64,000 nt of DNA from Acinetobacter wuhouensis (GCF_001696605.3 NZ_CP031716.1:124001-188000); one strand, 5' to 3'; counted from the stretch's first letter, positions 44,842-52,844 are shown. The notes: generated by a model not told the origin, from the sequence alone. Translations and numbers: made by a program.

Positions 44842-46545
44842 ATGTCAAAACTTCAAATTAAACAGCGCCCATTATTATCACGCCCTGAAACCTTTCAGGG
44901 GGTGTCATCTTTTATTGCCGAAATATTGGCGCGACGCGGTGTACAGTCTGAACAAGAACTCGATTTAAAGCTAAAATATCTGCTTGCACCGAAAATGAAA
45001 GGCTTAGATCAAGCGATTCATAATATTGATCAAGCAATTGATCAGCAACAAAAAATCGTCATTGTCGGTGATTATGATGCTGATGGGGCAACCAGTACCG
45101 CTTTGATGATACTCGCATTGCGTGAAATGGGCGCAAATGTTCAATATCTCGTTCCTGATCGTTTTAAATATGGTTATGGTTTAACGCCTAAAATTGCAGA
45201 CTTAGCCTTTGAAACGTATCAGCCTGATTTATTGATCACGGTGGACAATGGTATTTCCAGTCATGCCGGTGTGGAACAGGCGCAGTCGCATGGCATGCAA
45301 GTCATTATTACAGATCACCATTTAACCACCAAAGAAACGCCTAAAGCAGAAGCTGTAGTCAATCCAAACCAATTGGGTTGTGAGTTTCCGAGTAAGGCTT
45401 TGGCAGGGGTGGGGGTTGCATTTTACCTTTTGGCGAATTTAAGTAGTTATCGTGCCAAATTGGGTAAATCTGCTGCCAAAATGCCTCAATATTTAGATTT
45501 GGTTGCATTGGGCACTTATGCCGATGTGGCAAGTCTGGACTATAACAATCGCATTTTGGTTGATGCAGGGGTGAAACGTATTCAGCAGAATCAATGCCGT
45601 GCAGGGATTAGCGCATTACTTGATATTGCGGGACGTGATCCAGCTGAGTTAAAAGCCTCTGATTTAGGTTTTGTTTTAGGTCCTCGAATCAATGCCGCAG
45701 GGCGTATGGATACGATGGACATCGGGATTGAATGTCTATTGGCTTCTGATATGCAAACTGCTTATGCTTTTGCACGGCAACTGAATGATTTGAATTTAGA
45801 ACGTCGTCAGGTTGAAACCCAAATTAAACAGGAAGCATTGACTGAGCTGGAAAATTTACAGCTTGATCAAGAAAATCTTCCCGCTGCGTTGGTCATGTTT
45901 GAACAGCATTGGCATCAAGGGGTGATTGGAATTGTTGCTGGGCGTTTAAAAGAACAGTTTCATCGTCCGAGTATCGTTTTTGCTGCCGATGAAGACGGGA
46001 TTCATATCAAAGGTTCGGCGCGTTCAATTGATGGGATTCACATCCGTGACAGCATTGAAAAAGTCGCTGAACAACATCCGCATTTGATCAGTCATTTTGG
46101 TGGTCATGCTGCTGCTGCAGGTTTAACCATTCAAAAACAACATTTTGAAGAATTTAAAACCTTGTTCACTGAATTAATCGCGCAGTCGGATGATGAATTG
46201 TTTCAAGCGACTTTATGGACAGATGGTGAATTGCCTACTGAAGCTTTTCAGATTGAAACAGTAGATACACTTGAAGCATTGGGCCCTTGGGGGCAAAAAT
46301 TCCCTGCACCTGTGTTTGAAGGGCGATTTAAGGTGGCTGAACATCGTTGGCTGAAAGATGTGCATTTGAAGTTACGGTTGGCTTTGGGCAATGGTCAAAT
46401 GGTCGATGCAATTGCCTTTAATGCTTTGAATAAATTTAATTTTGATCCAACTCAAAGTACTGTGCATATTGTGTATGAATTGGATAAGAATCAATTTAAT
46501 GGCAGAGTGAGTTTACAACTTAAAATGTTGTATTTAGATTCATAA
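44842..46545 (+). CDS. recJ: Single-stranded-DNA-specific exonuclease RecJ
   Basis: 5'-3' single-strand exonuclease of recombination and mismatch repair; 567 residues. DHH family motifs: VGDYDADGATSTALM (about 74-88), TVDNGISSHAG, ITDHHLTTKETP (DHH), and the C-terminal DHHA1 region with GRINAAGRMDT-type sequence GPRINAAGRMDTMDIG plus SHFGGHAAAAGLTI. It is probably cotranscribed with pdxH. A terminator follows at 46572. Confidence 0.95.
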   Translation: MSKLQIKQRPLLSRPETFQGVSSFIAEILARRGVQSEQELDLKLKYLLAPKMKGLDQAIHNIDQAIDQQQKIVIVGDYDADGATSTALMILALREMGANVQYLVPDRFKYGYGLTPKIADLAFETYQPDLLITVDNGISSHAGVEQAQSHGMQVIITDHHLTTKETPKAEAVVNPNQLGCEFPSKALAGVGVAFYLLANLSSYRAKLGKSAAKMPQYLDLVALGTYADVASLDYNNRILVDAGVKRIQQNQCRAGISALLDIAGRDPAELKASDLGFVLGPRINAAGRMDTMDIGIECLLASDMQTAYAFARQLNDLNLERRQVETQIKQEALTELENLQLDQENLPAALVMFEQHWHQGVIGIVAGRLKEQFHRPSIVFAADEDGIHIKGSARSIDGIHIRDSIEKVAEQHPHLISHFGGHAAAAGLTIQKQHFEEFKTLFTELIAQSDDELFQATLWTDGELPTEAFQIETVDTLEALGPWGQKFPAPVFEGRFKVAEHRWLKDVHLKLRLALGNGQMVDAIAFNALNKFNFDPTQSTVHIVYELDKNQFNGRVSLQLKMLYLDS

Positions 46546-46571
46546 TTCAAACAAGTTGATGTTGAATAATG

Positions 46572-46595
46572 AGGACGTTAAGCGTCCTTTTTTTA
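46572..46595 (+). terminator. Intrinsic terminator after recJ
   Basis: AGGACG (46572-46577) and CGTCCT (46583-46588), loop TTAAG, followed by a seven-base T-run. Confidence 0.92.
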
Positions 46596-46609
46596 TATCT
46601 TTATGAATT

Positions 46610-46710
46610 AAGATATATCGTAAGATTTAATTAAAAATTCATTATTTATCATTATATTAAAGTCGCATTGTAAAAAATTTATTGCTTAAAGATATATTAA
46701 GATATATCTT
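46610..46710. promoter_or_regulatory. AAGATATAT repeats upstream of the PadR-family gene
   Basis: AAGATATATC (46610-46619), AAGATATATT (46689-46698) and the perfect palindrome AAGATATATCTT (46699-46710) lie within the 200 bp before the PadR gene. Two copies are adjacent in tandem. They are good candidates for the binding sites of the regulator itself. Confidence 0.5.
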
Positions 46711-46747
46711 GATTATTATTAATTAATCAAATTGCTGTGGAGTTCTT

Positions 46748-47281
46748 ATGAAATCAGACCAGTTTTCATCGCATGACTTTGAACGTCATGAACATGCAGA
46801 ACGAGAACATGGTGGACGTCGTGGTCGATTATTTGAGTCTGGAAAAATGAAGCTTTTGGTGCTTCATTTGATTGCACAGCAGCCGAAACATGGCTATGAA
46901 ATTATTAAGGAGATTAGTGATTTAGTCGGTGGTGGTTATAGCCCAAGTGCGGGCACAATTTATCCAACATTAAGTTGGTTAGAAGATATGGGCTTTGTTC
47001 AAGCACACATGACGGAGGGTGATCGTAAGCAATATCACATTACTGAAGCAGGAAATACACATCTTCAATCACAAAATGATCAAGTTAAACATTTATTAGA
47101 GCGCTTAGAAACACGTCGAGAAATTCATGAAAATGATCAACTTCTTGATATTCACCGAGCAATGGAAAATTTAAAAACAGCATTACGATTAAAGCTGAAA
47201 AATAATGATTTTGACTCTGAACAGGTACGACAAATCGCTGAAAAAATAGATCAAGCTGCGGTGGAAATCGGGCGTTTATAA
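46748..47281 (+). CDS. PadR family regulator, YqjI/NfeR-like
   Basis: The 177-residue protein has a His/Arg-rich N-terminal tail (HDFERHEHAEREHGGRRGR, residues 9-27) and a PadR winged helix (MKLLVLHLIAQQPKHGYEIIKEI, then SAGTIYPTLSWLEDMG). This layout matches E. coli YqjI (NfeR), whose N-terminal tail binds metal and which represses a ferric reductase gene. No yqjH homologue lies here. A helical C-terminal dimerisation region follows. Repeats upstream suggest autoregulation. GGAG is six bases from the ATG. A Fur-family gene follows 40 bp downstream. Confidence 0.82.
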   Translation: MKSDQFSSHDFERHEHAEREHGGRRGRLFESGKMKLLVLHLIAQQPKHGYEIIKEISDLVGGGYSPSAGTIYPTLSWLEDMGFVQAHMTEGDRKQYHITEAGNTHLQSQNDQVKHLLERLETRREIHENDQLLDIHRAMENLKTALRLKLKNNDFDSEQVRQIAEKIDQAAVEIGRL

Positions 47282-47321
47282 CATAGTGTTGAGCACGATG
47301 TTTTAACGAACCGAGGTGAAT

Positions 47322-47717
47322 ATGAGCATTCAGATCCAACAGAAATTGCATCAGGTACATTTAAAAGTCACTCAAGCGCGGGTTGCAGTTTTAAAAGTAC
47401 TTTTAGACAGAAATGAACAGCTAACAGCAAAGCAAATCTATCAGCAACTTTATTTAACACAGCAAAAAGTGAGTCTTTCAACGATTTACCGTGTGGTGTG
47501 TGACTTAGAAAAATCAGGATTAATCATTCAAAAACAGCAGGGTCGAAGTGATACCAAATATGCAGTTCCAGAATTGTCTGATATGGGTGCTTTGAATATT
47601 CAATGTTCTGCCTTAGCGCAAGTGAATAAAGAATCGTTGATTGAATCTCTCGTACATGTATTTCAGTCATTCAATGTCGATGTGGTTGATATTGAATTTG
47701 GTCATACATCCCATTGA
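47322..47717 (+). CDS. Fur-family regulator lacking the usual metal-site residues
   Basis: 131 residues. The N-terminal winged helix is intact (KVTQARVAVLKVLLDRN, LTAKQIYQQLY, SLSTIYRVVCDLEKSGLI). After the DNA-binding domain the usual HHDH stretch and CxxC zinc pair are missing: SDTKYAVPELSDMGALNIQCSALAQ stands where they belong (shown as separate landmarks SDTKYAV and NIQCSA). Only a few His/Cys remain, near the C-terminus. It may sense nothing, or a different signal. The 47322 ATG follows GAGGTGAAT. It may share an operon with the PadR gene and the next two genes. Confidence 0.8.
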   Translation: MSIQIQQKLHQVHLKVTQARVAVLKVLLDRNEQLTAKQIYQQLYLTQQKVSLSTIYRVVCDLEKSGLIIQKQQGRSDTKYAVPELSDMGALNIQCSALAQVNKESLIESLVHVFQSFNVDVVDIEFGHTSH

Positions 47718-47735
47718 AATGAAAAGAGTATAAAT

Positions 47736-48053
47736 ATGAAGCAACATCAATACCATGTGACCGTTCAGCATCTTGCCGACGCTAAAGGCAATCCATCAAC
47801 TTATGATGAAAACATTGAATTCGATGTTGGCAATCATGATGATATTTTTAAAATTGTAGAACGTTTAACTGCAGCTGAGTTTTTTGATGAGGAAACCACC
47901 AAAGCTTTTGCGATTGGTTTGAAATTGTTTTTAGAAGTAATGCTTATGCATAGAGATCATATTCTATTCAAAGACCTAGAGCCTGCCATTTTACAGTTTA
48001 TGAAAAATATGAAGCAACAGGTAAAGCAAAGAGCTGAGTTGAATGCGAGATAA
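47736..48053 (+). CDS. DUF3861 family protein
   Basis: The 105-residue soluble protein (MKQHQYHVTVQHLADAKGN..., FDVGNHDDIFKIVERL, FAIGLKLFLEVMLMHRDHILF, FMKNMKQQV) matches DUF3861, of unknown function. It follows the Fur-like gene after 18 bp and overlaps the DUF2798 gene by 11 bp. It likely belongs to the PadR-Fur operon. Confidence 0.82.
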   Translation: MKQHQYHVTVQHLADAKGNPSTYDENIEFDVGNHDDIFKIVERLTAAEFFDEETTKAFAIGLKLFLEVMLMHRDHILFKDLEPAILQFMKNMKQQVKQRAELNAR

Positions 48054-48321
48054 ATCTGCAATGATGATCGGGCGAATCCCAAAACTTCCTGCCAAGTATG
48101 CAGGTGTCATTATGCCATTGCTCCTTTCTGGGCTGATGAGTGGCACAATTTCCATGCTTAATTTATGGAAAAATATCGGATGGTTTGATGGCTTTTTTAG
48201 TCAATGGTTGGGAATATGGCTATTTTCATGGTTGGTTGCATTTCCTACCGTGATGATTTTCTTACCTTCGGTACGTCGTTTTACTGCTTTGGTGGTTGAT
48301 TTATCACCTCCATCGAAATAA
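48043..48321 (+). CDS. DUF2798 family membrane protein
   Basis: The 92-residue protein has two membrane helices (about 22-42 and 57-78), with AGVIMPLLLSGLMSGTISMLN (landmark VIMPLLLSGLMSG) and WLFSWLVAFPTVMIFLP, matching DUF2798. Function unknown. It overlaps the preceding gene by 11 bp, so the two are translationally coupled. The intergenic region downstream carries the second regulatory RNA candidate. Confidence 0.82.
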   Translation: MRDKSAMMIGRIPKLPAKYAGVIMPLLLSGLMSGTISMLNLWKNIGWFDGFFSQWLGIWLFSWLVAFPTVMIFLPSVRRFTALVVDLSPPSK

Positions 48322-48347
48322 TTTTATGATGCAAGGAGTCATGTCGG

Positions 48348-48365
48348 TGTAAGTTTAAGCGTACA
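48348..48365 (+). promoter_or_regulatory. GacA-type upstream activating dyad before small RNA 2
   Basis: TGTAAG (48348-48353), six bases, CGTACA (48360-48365). This is the TGTAAG-N6-CTTACA element bound by GacA/UvrY-type regulators with a single mismatch. Its centre is about 65 bases upstream of the predicted RNA start. Confidence 0.55.
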
Positions 48366-48386
48366 AAGATTTAGGGATTTGTCGCA

Positions 48387-48415
48387 TATACAGATCAACA
48401 TCAATTTCTTATTAT
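48387..48415 (+). promoter_or_regulatory. Putative promoter of small RNA 2
   Basis: TATACA (48387-48392), 17 bases, TATTAT (48410-48415): four of six and five of six matches to sigma-70 hexamers. Confidence 0.55.
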
Positions 48416-48421
48416 GGGGAC

Positions 48422-48541
48422 ATAGAGAGCAGGATGCTCCAGAAAAAATAATAAAAGACAGCAAAGGAAGTGCAGGTTCGACAGGAGTCAGACCAAAGCA
48501 TCAAATACGTAAAAAAGCCTGACAGGATGTCAGGCTTTTTT
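48422..48541 (+). ncRNA. Candidate CsrA/RsmA-sequestering small RNA 2
   Basis: About 120 bases with four GGA motifs, each in a hairpin loop: GAGC-AGGAU-GCUC (48427-48439), GCA-AAGGAAG-UGC (48461-48473), GAC-AGGA-GUC extended outward by GGU/ACC (48475-48494), and the terminator hairpin GCCUGAC-AGGAU-GUCAGGC (48517-48535) followed by six U. The linkers are A-rich, as in CsrB/RsmX-type RNAs. A promoter and GacA-type dyad lie upstream. No start codon with a ribosome binding site occurs in it. The 5' end is predicted, not mapped. A further GGGGA lies just before the predicted start and would be included if the start were earlier. Confidence 0.75.
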
Positions 48542-48542
48542 A
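48511..48542. terminator. Symmetric bidirectional terminator of small RNA 2 and the GFA gene
   Basis: GCCTGACA (48517-48524) and TGTCAGGC (48528-48535) with a GGA loop, A-run on the left and T-run on the right; works in both directions. Confidence 0.95.
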
Positions 48543-48549
48543 TTGATCA

Positions 48550-49032
48550 TTATGATGAAAATTTCTGTAATACCATGCTCATACAAATCTTCTGCGATAG
48601 AAACAATTGACTCGCCACATAGCCACTGATTTTTGGCATACCATCATACATTTCTTCAACATGGCGATGATAAAACACATGTCCTACAGGCTCAGGCAGT
48701 TGTGTTGAATCCGCTAAATTCATCGCAGGAACAAATGCAAATCGTGTAAATGGCGCAACCCACATCACACCAAACACAGGTTTTGCACAGGACTTACAAA
48801 TGCCACGATTGACCGCAGGTGGTGCACGAAACTTCTTAAATTCAACTGATTCTGTGGTTTGCAATTTGACTGCTTTTTCAGGGAAAATCACAACATCGGC
48901 AAAAGGCTTTTGATAAAGGTCTTGGCAAATACGACAGTGGCAAATAAATCGAATCAGTGGCGTACCATCGACATTAAAAGAGGATTGCCCACATGTACAA
49001 CGCCCCTGTTGAATGATTGGTGTATTTTCCAT
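48550..49032 (-). CDS. GFA family protein
   Basis: The 160-residue CENP-V/GFA-like zinc protein has Cys12/Cys14, Cys31/Cys33/Cys36 (CHCRIC) and Cys79/Cys82 (CKSC), the seven-cysteine pattern of the glutathione-dependent formaldehyde-activating fold. Most members are not Gfa enzymes, so the substrate is unknown. It lies 13 bp downstream of the carotenoid-oxygenase gene on the same strand and is probably cotranscribed. Confidence 0.85.
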   Translation of the reverse strand: MENTPIIQQGRCTCGQSSFNVDGTPLIRFICHCRICQDLYQKPFADVVIFPEKAVKLQTTESVEFKKFRAPPAVNRGICKSCAKPVFGVMWVAPFTRFAFVPAMNLADSTQLPEPVGHVFYHRHVEEMYDGMPKISGYVASQLFLSQKICMSMVLQKFSS

Positions 49033-49045
49033 ATTTTTTATTCTC

Positions 49046-50512
49046 CTAATTTACATCTAAGTCCGCTTGATTCACCCAATTGGAATGAAAACCTAAAGGA
49101 ATATGTGTCGGCAGTTCAATGATCGCCACAGGTTCTTGGGTAATATCTTTGGCATCCAAAATCACCACTTTACTGTTTTTGCAGTCGATTGAATGTACAT
49201 AAGAGATTAACCAACCTTCATCTTCACCATGAGTATCAGGATTTGGAATAAAAATCACTTCACCTGTCACATAACCCTCACCATAAAAATGTTGTGTGGT
49301 TTCATTCGATTCTAAATCATGTTTCAACAAATAATTCGCTTGAATATCGGTTGGATTGCCCGGTATACCTTCTTCGCCTAAAGTAATCGTATAAGCATAA
49401 CGATAAGATTTACCTGCCAAACGCTCATCAAAACGAGGGAATTCCTGAGGTGTTGCAGAAATGACTGTACGCTTAATTTCACCTGTTGCATATTGCAGAT
49501 GCCAACGTTCAAAACGTACCACTTGACCATCCGATGGACCCTGAATGGTGTTTTTAAAGGTTTCATCATGCACGGCAGCATCTAAAATCACATCGCCATT
49601 TTCCAGATCATAAGCATTACAACTATGGAAAATAAAACATGGATCGACTTTGAACCAACGAATGTCTTCGGCGTTGCCATTTTTAGGTAATAAACCAATT
49701 CTTGCTTGATGTTTTTCATTCCATTGATAAGGGAAATCGGCACCACGCATGATATTGGAAATTGAGAATGTAATCGGCAAATCGAATATCACCATTTTAC
49801 TTGCAGTCATATTACAGTCATGCATCATTGGACCATGCTGTACAGGAATACTGACACGGTTTTTCAGTTTTCCATCTTGATCAATCACGTGATAATGAAT
49901 TTGATTCATCACCAAAGCATCGTAGCAAATCGCATGTAATTCACCTGTTTCATGGTCTTTGTGTGGATGTGCTGAAAATGCAAATTTTTCATCATCATTA
50001 AATAAACGATAACGGACACTATTCAGCTCGGCATCCATTTCAACAGGAAGCGGCCCTGCTTCTACAATCGTCCAGATTTTTCCTGCATGACCAATAATAT
50101 TGGTATTGGTAATGTCTGCCACACCACGAGGATTGCCTTCAATGCGAGGACGTTTTAATTTGTCATGAACCTGATGTGTGCCGACATAGCGACTTTTACA
50201 CCATAAGGCTTGTCCATCTTTGAGGCGTAGTCCATGCACCATACCATCGCCAATAAACCAATTATAAAGTGTAGGATTTTTCACTTCTAATGGGTTCGGT
50301 CCCATGCGTAAAAAGAGACCATCAAGCTGTTTTGGAATCGTGCCAATGACGTTGAAATCGTGATGAACGGATTCAGCGACAGGTGCAAAAGGACCTTTGA
50401 GAAAAGGGTTATCATCCACATAGGGGATGCGCTTTTTCGCAAGTTCGGCAAAGAAATTCAGTGTTCCCATAGCCAAGCGATTATTGGCTAAGTTATTCAT
50501 GAAACTTGACAT
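49046..50512 (-). CDS. Carotenoid oxygenase family protein
   Basis: Non-haem iron dioxygenase of the carotenoid/stilbene cleavage family, 488 residues. Candidate iron ligands are His182 (SAHPHKD), His231 (MMHDCNM), His296 (FIFHSCNAYD) and His476 (LGFHSNW). GLFLRMGPNP at about 65-74 is the usual N-terminal signature. In bacteria such enzymes cleave apocarotenoids, lignostilbenes or similar alkenes. No carotenoid synthesis genes lie nearby. It is divergent from a TetR gene, which likely controls it. A TAAGGATG-type site precedes the start. Confidence 0.9.
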   Translation of the reverse strand: MSSFMNNLANNRLAMGTLNFFAELAKKRIPYVDDNPFLKGPFAPVAESVHHDFNVIGTIPKQLDGLFLRMGPNPLEVKNPTLYNWFIGDGMVHGLRLKDGQALWCKSRYVGTHQVHDKLKRPRIEGNPRGVADITNTNIIGHAGKIWTIVEAGPLPVEMDAELNSVRYRLFNDDEKFAFSAHPHKDHETGELHAICYDALVMNQIHYHVIDQDGKLKNRVSIPVQHGPMMHDCNMTASKMVIFDLPITFSISNIMRGADFPYQWNEKHQARIGLLPKNGNAEDIRWFKVDPCFIFHSCNAYDLENGDVILDAAVHDETFKNTIQGPSDGQVVRFERWHLQYATGEIKRTVISATPQEFPRFDERLAGKSYRYAYTITLGEEGIPGNPTDIQANYLLKHDLESNETTQHFYGEGYVTGEVIFIPNPDTHGEDEGWLISYVHSIDCKNSKVVILDAKDITQEPVAIIELPTHIPLGFHSNWVNQADLDVN

Positions 50513-50527
50513 AATTCTGCATCCTTT

Positions 50528-50582
50528 TTGAGTTTTTATTGCTTGTTTCGTATAATTTGTGCAATGTGTACAGTAGTCACAT
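50528..50582. promoter_or_regulatory. TetR-gene promoter with a 24-bp dyad
   Basis: TTGAGT (50528-50533), 17 bases, TATAAT (50551-50556) is a strong plus-strand promoter. Just downstream TGTG-N5-TGTACA-N5-CACA (50558-50581) is symmetric about 50569/50570, a likely TetR operator shared with the divergent oxygenase gene. Confidence 0.6.
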
Positions 50583-50598
50583 TTAATTTATAATATTA

Positions 50599-51219
50599 AT
50601 GTTTACGGTGTCAACATTGAATAAAAAAATCCACGATTCGGTCACGACGTATCATCATGGCAATCTGCGTGAAACTTTATTGACGCAGGGCTTGATTTTA
50701 TTGGAGTCTTCGCAGGGCACGGAGTTCAGTATGCGTGAATTGACCCGAATTATTGGCGTGTCGGCAAATTCCGTTTATCGGCATTTTGCCAATAAAGAGG
50801 AATTATTAATTGCCATGGCGATTCATGGCTTTGAGCAATTATTAACACTGCAAGGTCAGGCGATTCAAAACTCGGAGGACAGCAGGCAAGGTTTTATTTT
50901 GTCAGGTAAACAATATATTGCTTTTGCCATGCAGTATCCTGCACTGTTTCGTTTAATGTATGGACGCTTCACTGTGAGCCAAGCCGATGAAAACTTAAAA
51001 GCCATGGCAAATTTGGCTTATACAGGGATGTTGTATGCGATTGCCAATACTTTAAATGTGTCTGTAGATGATGCTAAAGCCAAAGTGCTTGCGGTTAAAT
51101 CATGGAGTGTGGTGCATGGTTTAAGTCATTTATTGGTGGATGGTCAGTTTGATGATCTGTCTGAGATTGATCGTGAAAATATGATTGATCAGGTTTTGGA
51201 GACGTTAAAAACTGAGTGA
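50599..51219 (+). CDS. TetR family transcriptional regulator
   Basis: The 206-residue protein has an N-terminal TetR helix-turn-helix (LIL LESSQGTEFSMRELTRIIGVSANSVYRHFANKEELL region, about 33-67; landmarks SMRELTR and SVYRHFANKEELL) and a ligand-binding C-terminal domain of the WHG type. It is divergent from the carotenoid-oxygenase/GFA pair and probably represses it and itself. The start is uncertain: ATG 50599 lacks a ribosome binding site, and GTG 50608 or TTG 50617 in frame are possible. Confidence 0.88.
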   Translation: MFTVSTLNKKIHDSVTTYHHGNLRETLLTQGLILLESSQGTEFSMRELTRIIGVSANSVYRHFANKEELLIAMAIHGFEQLLTLQGQAIQNSEDSRQGFILSGKQYIAFAMQYPALFRLMYGRFTVSQADENLKAMANLAYTGMLYAIANTLNVSVDDAKAKVLAVKSWSVVHGLSHLLVDGQFDDLSEIDRENMIDQVLETLKTE

Positions 51220-51448
51220 TGCTCTTGACTTGATGGTTTTAGAAATGGCTTTATTCTGGCACTGACAGAATGTTATCTGATGATTTACAACAAAAAGCAA
51301 AATTATCATTGTCCTATAGATGGTATTCAGCGTATTAAGATAGTGATGGTTCGACACAAATTGATTCTTTATGATCAATTCAAGTAATTAAAGTACAAAA
51401 GATGTTGAATAGACATCCTAGACTGATGAACAACTTTAGGATAATAAA

Positions 51449-52396
51449 ATGACCAATACCAATTTTACCGAACTTTCCCATTCAGATGATTGCGAAAAAT
51501 ATGTGAATCAATTTATTCAAGATTTTCCTATTCGCGCTGCGGAAATAGGCAAAGGCACCGTCATTAAACGTGCTTTACCGAGTCGCCAAAAGCGTATGAT
51601 CGGCGCATGGTGTTTTCTTGATCACGCAGGTCCAGTGGACTTTTCACAAGGTGATGGCTTAGATGTAGGACCGCATCCGCATATCGGTTTGCAAACATTT
51701 ACGTGGATGATAGAAGGCACATTGATGCATACCGATAGCATCGGTTCTAAGCAACTCATTCGCCCGAAACAGGTCAATTTAATGACTGCAGGTTATGGTA
51801 TTTCACATACTGAGGTTGCGCCAGACACTGAAACTAAGATGCATGCTGCGCAATTATGGATTGCTTTACCTGACGACAAAATCAATATGGCACCGCAGTT
51901 TGATCATTACCCAGAATTGCCGATTGTCGAAAAAGACAATATTGAATTTACCGTATTAGTCGGTGATTTTTTGGGTAAACATTCACCTGTAAAAGTCCAT
52001 ACTGAATTACTTGGGATCGATTTTTTTGCCAAAGAATCGACCAAATCTGTGATTCCGCTGAACCCTAAATATGAATATGGATTCCTTGCATTGGAAGGTG
52101 ATGCGGTAGTCAATGGTCATACTTTGAATAGCGATAACATGGTGGTGTTAGAGCCAGGTGTTTCTCAAATTGAGGTGGAGTTACCGCAAGGCTCACGTTT
52201 ATTGTTGATTGGTGGTGAGCCGTTTGAGTCCCCAATTTTGCTATGGTGGAATTTGGTGGGACGTACTCAGGAAGAATTGAAAATTGCGACTGAGCAATGG
52301 ATCAATCACGATGCACGTTTTGGCACGATTCCTGATTATGAGGGTGCACGTTTAGAAGCTCCAGCATTCCCTGAAAAAATGCGTCCATCGAAGTAA
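51449..52396 (+). CDS. Pirin family protein
   Basis: 315-residue bicupin. The metal-binding set of pirins is visible: PHPHIGLQT (His76/His78), and SHTEV (His120 and Glu122). The C-terminal pirin-C domain follows (LLLIGGEPFESPILLWWNLV, near 255). Bacterial pirins act as quercetinases or as regulators by protein contact; this one is not assigned. A TTTAGGAT site before the ATG lies inside an ATCCTA/TAGGAT inverted repeat. The OsmC gene follows after about 50 bp. Confidence 0.9.
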   Translation: MTNTNFTELSHSDDCEKYVNQFIQDFPIRAAEIGKGTVIKRALPSRQKRMIGAWCFLDHAGPVDFSQGDGLDVGPHPHIGLQTFTWMIEGTLMHTDSIGSKQLIRPKQVNLMTAGYGISHTEVAPDTETKMHAAQLWIALPDDKINMAPQFDHYPELPIVEKDNIEFTVLVGDFLGKHSPVKVHTELLGIDFFAKESTKSVIPLNPKYEYGFLALEGDAVVNGHTLNSDNMVVLEPGVSQIEVELPQGSRLLLIGGEPFESPILLWWNLVGRTQEELKIATEQWINHDARFGTIPDYEGARLEAPAFPEKMRPSK

Positions 52397-52445
52397 GTCA
52401 TTTACATCGCTCATTTAAATAATGAATTCAGATAAGGAAAATAAT

Positions 52446-52844
52446 ATGGCTGTTATTGCACAAGCTCAAGTAAAAAGCTTGCCTGAACCGTGGTCTGGAG
52501 AGGTAAGCAGTGGTAAGCATCATTTGATTACCGATAAACCTGAATCTTTTGGTGGGCAGGACAAAGGTTTAGCGCCGTATGATTTTATTTGTTCAGGCTT
52601 GATTTCTTGTACCATGATTACCTTGCGTATGTATGCGCAACACAAAGGTTTTGATTTGGGTGAGTTTCAAGTTAAAGCAGATTTTAATGCCAATAAAGAA
52701 GGGCAGGAATGGATCGAACGTCGTTTGTCATTTGCTCAACCTTTAACTGAAGAATTACATCAGAAGGTTTTGGATATTTGTCAGAAAACACCTGTGACCA
52801 AAACTTTGTTGCGTAGTGTGGAAATTAATACGTCAATTATTTGA
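52446..52844 (+). CDS. OsmC family protein
   Basis: The 132-residue OsmC/Ohr-type protein has a peroxidatic-type Cys in LISCTMITLRMYAQHKG and a second Cys in LDICQKTPVTKTLL, the two-Cys arrangement of organic-hydroperoxide reductases. The specific branch (OsmC, Ohr or YhfA-like) is not certain. ATG 52446 is chosen over an upstream ATG because TAAGGAAAA lies seven bases before it. Its neighbours (pirin, GST) suit an oxidative or electrophile stress context, which is inference. Confidence 0.85.
   Translation: MAVIAQAQVKSLPEPWSGEVSSGKHHLITDKPESFGGQDKGLAPYDFICSGLISCTMITLRMYAQHKGFDLGEFQVKADFNANKEGQEWIERRLSFAQPLTEELHQKVLDICQKTPVTKTLLRSVEINTSII

Noticed and set aside
51414..51442. ATCCTA/TAGGAT inverted repeat enclosing the ribosome binding site region of the pirin gene
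   Set aside because: Six base pairs with a 16-base loop is expected by chance in AT-rich spacers.
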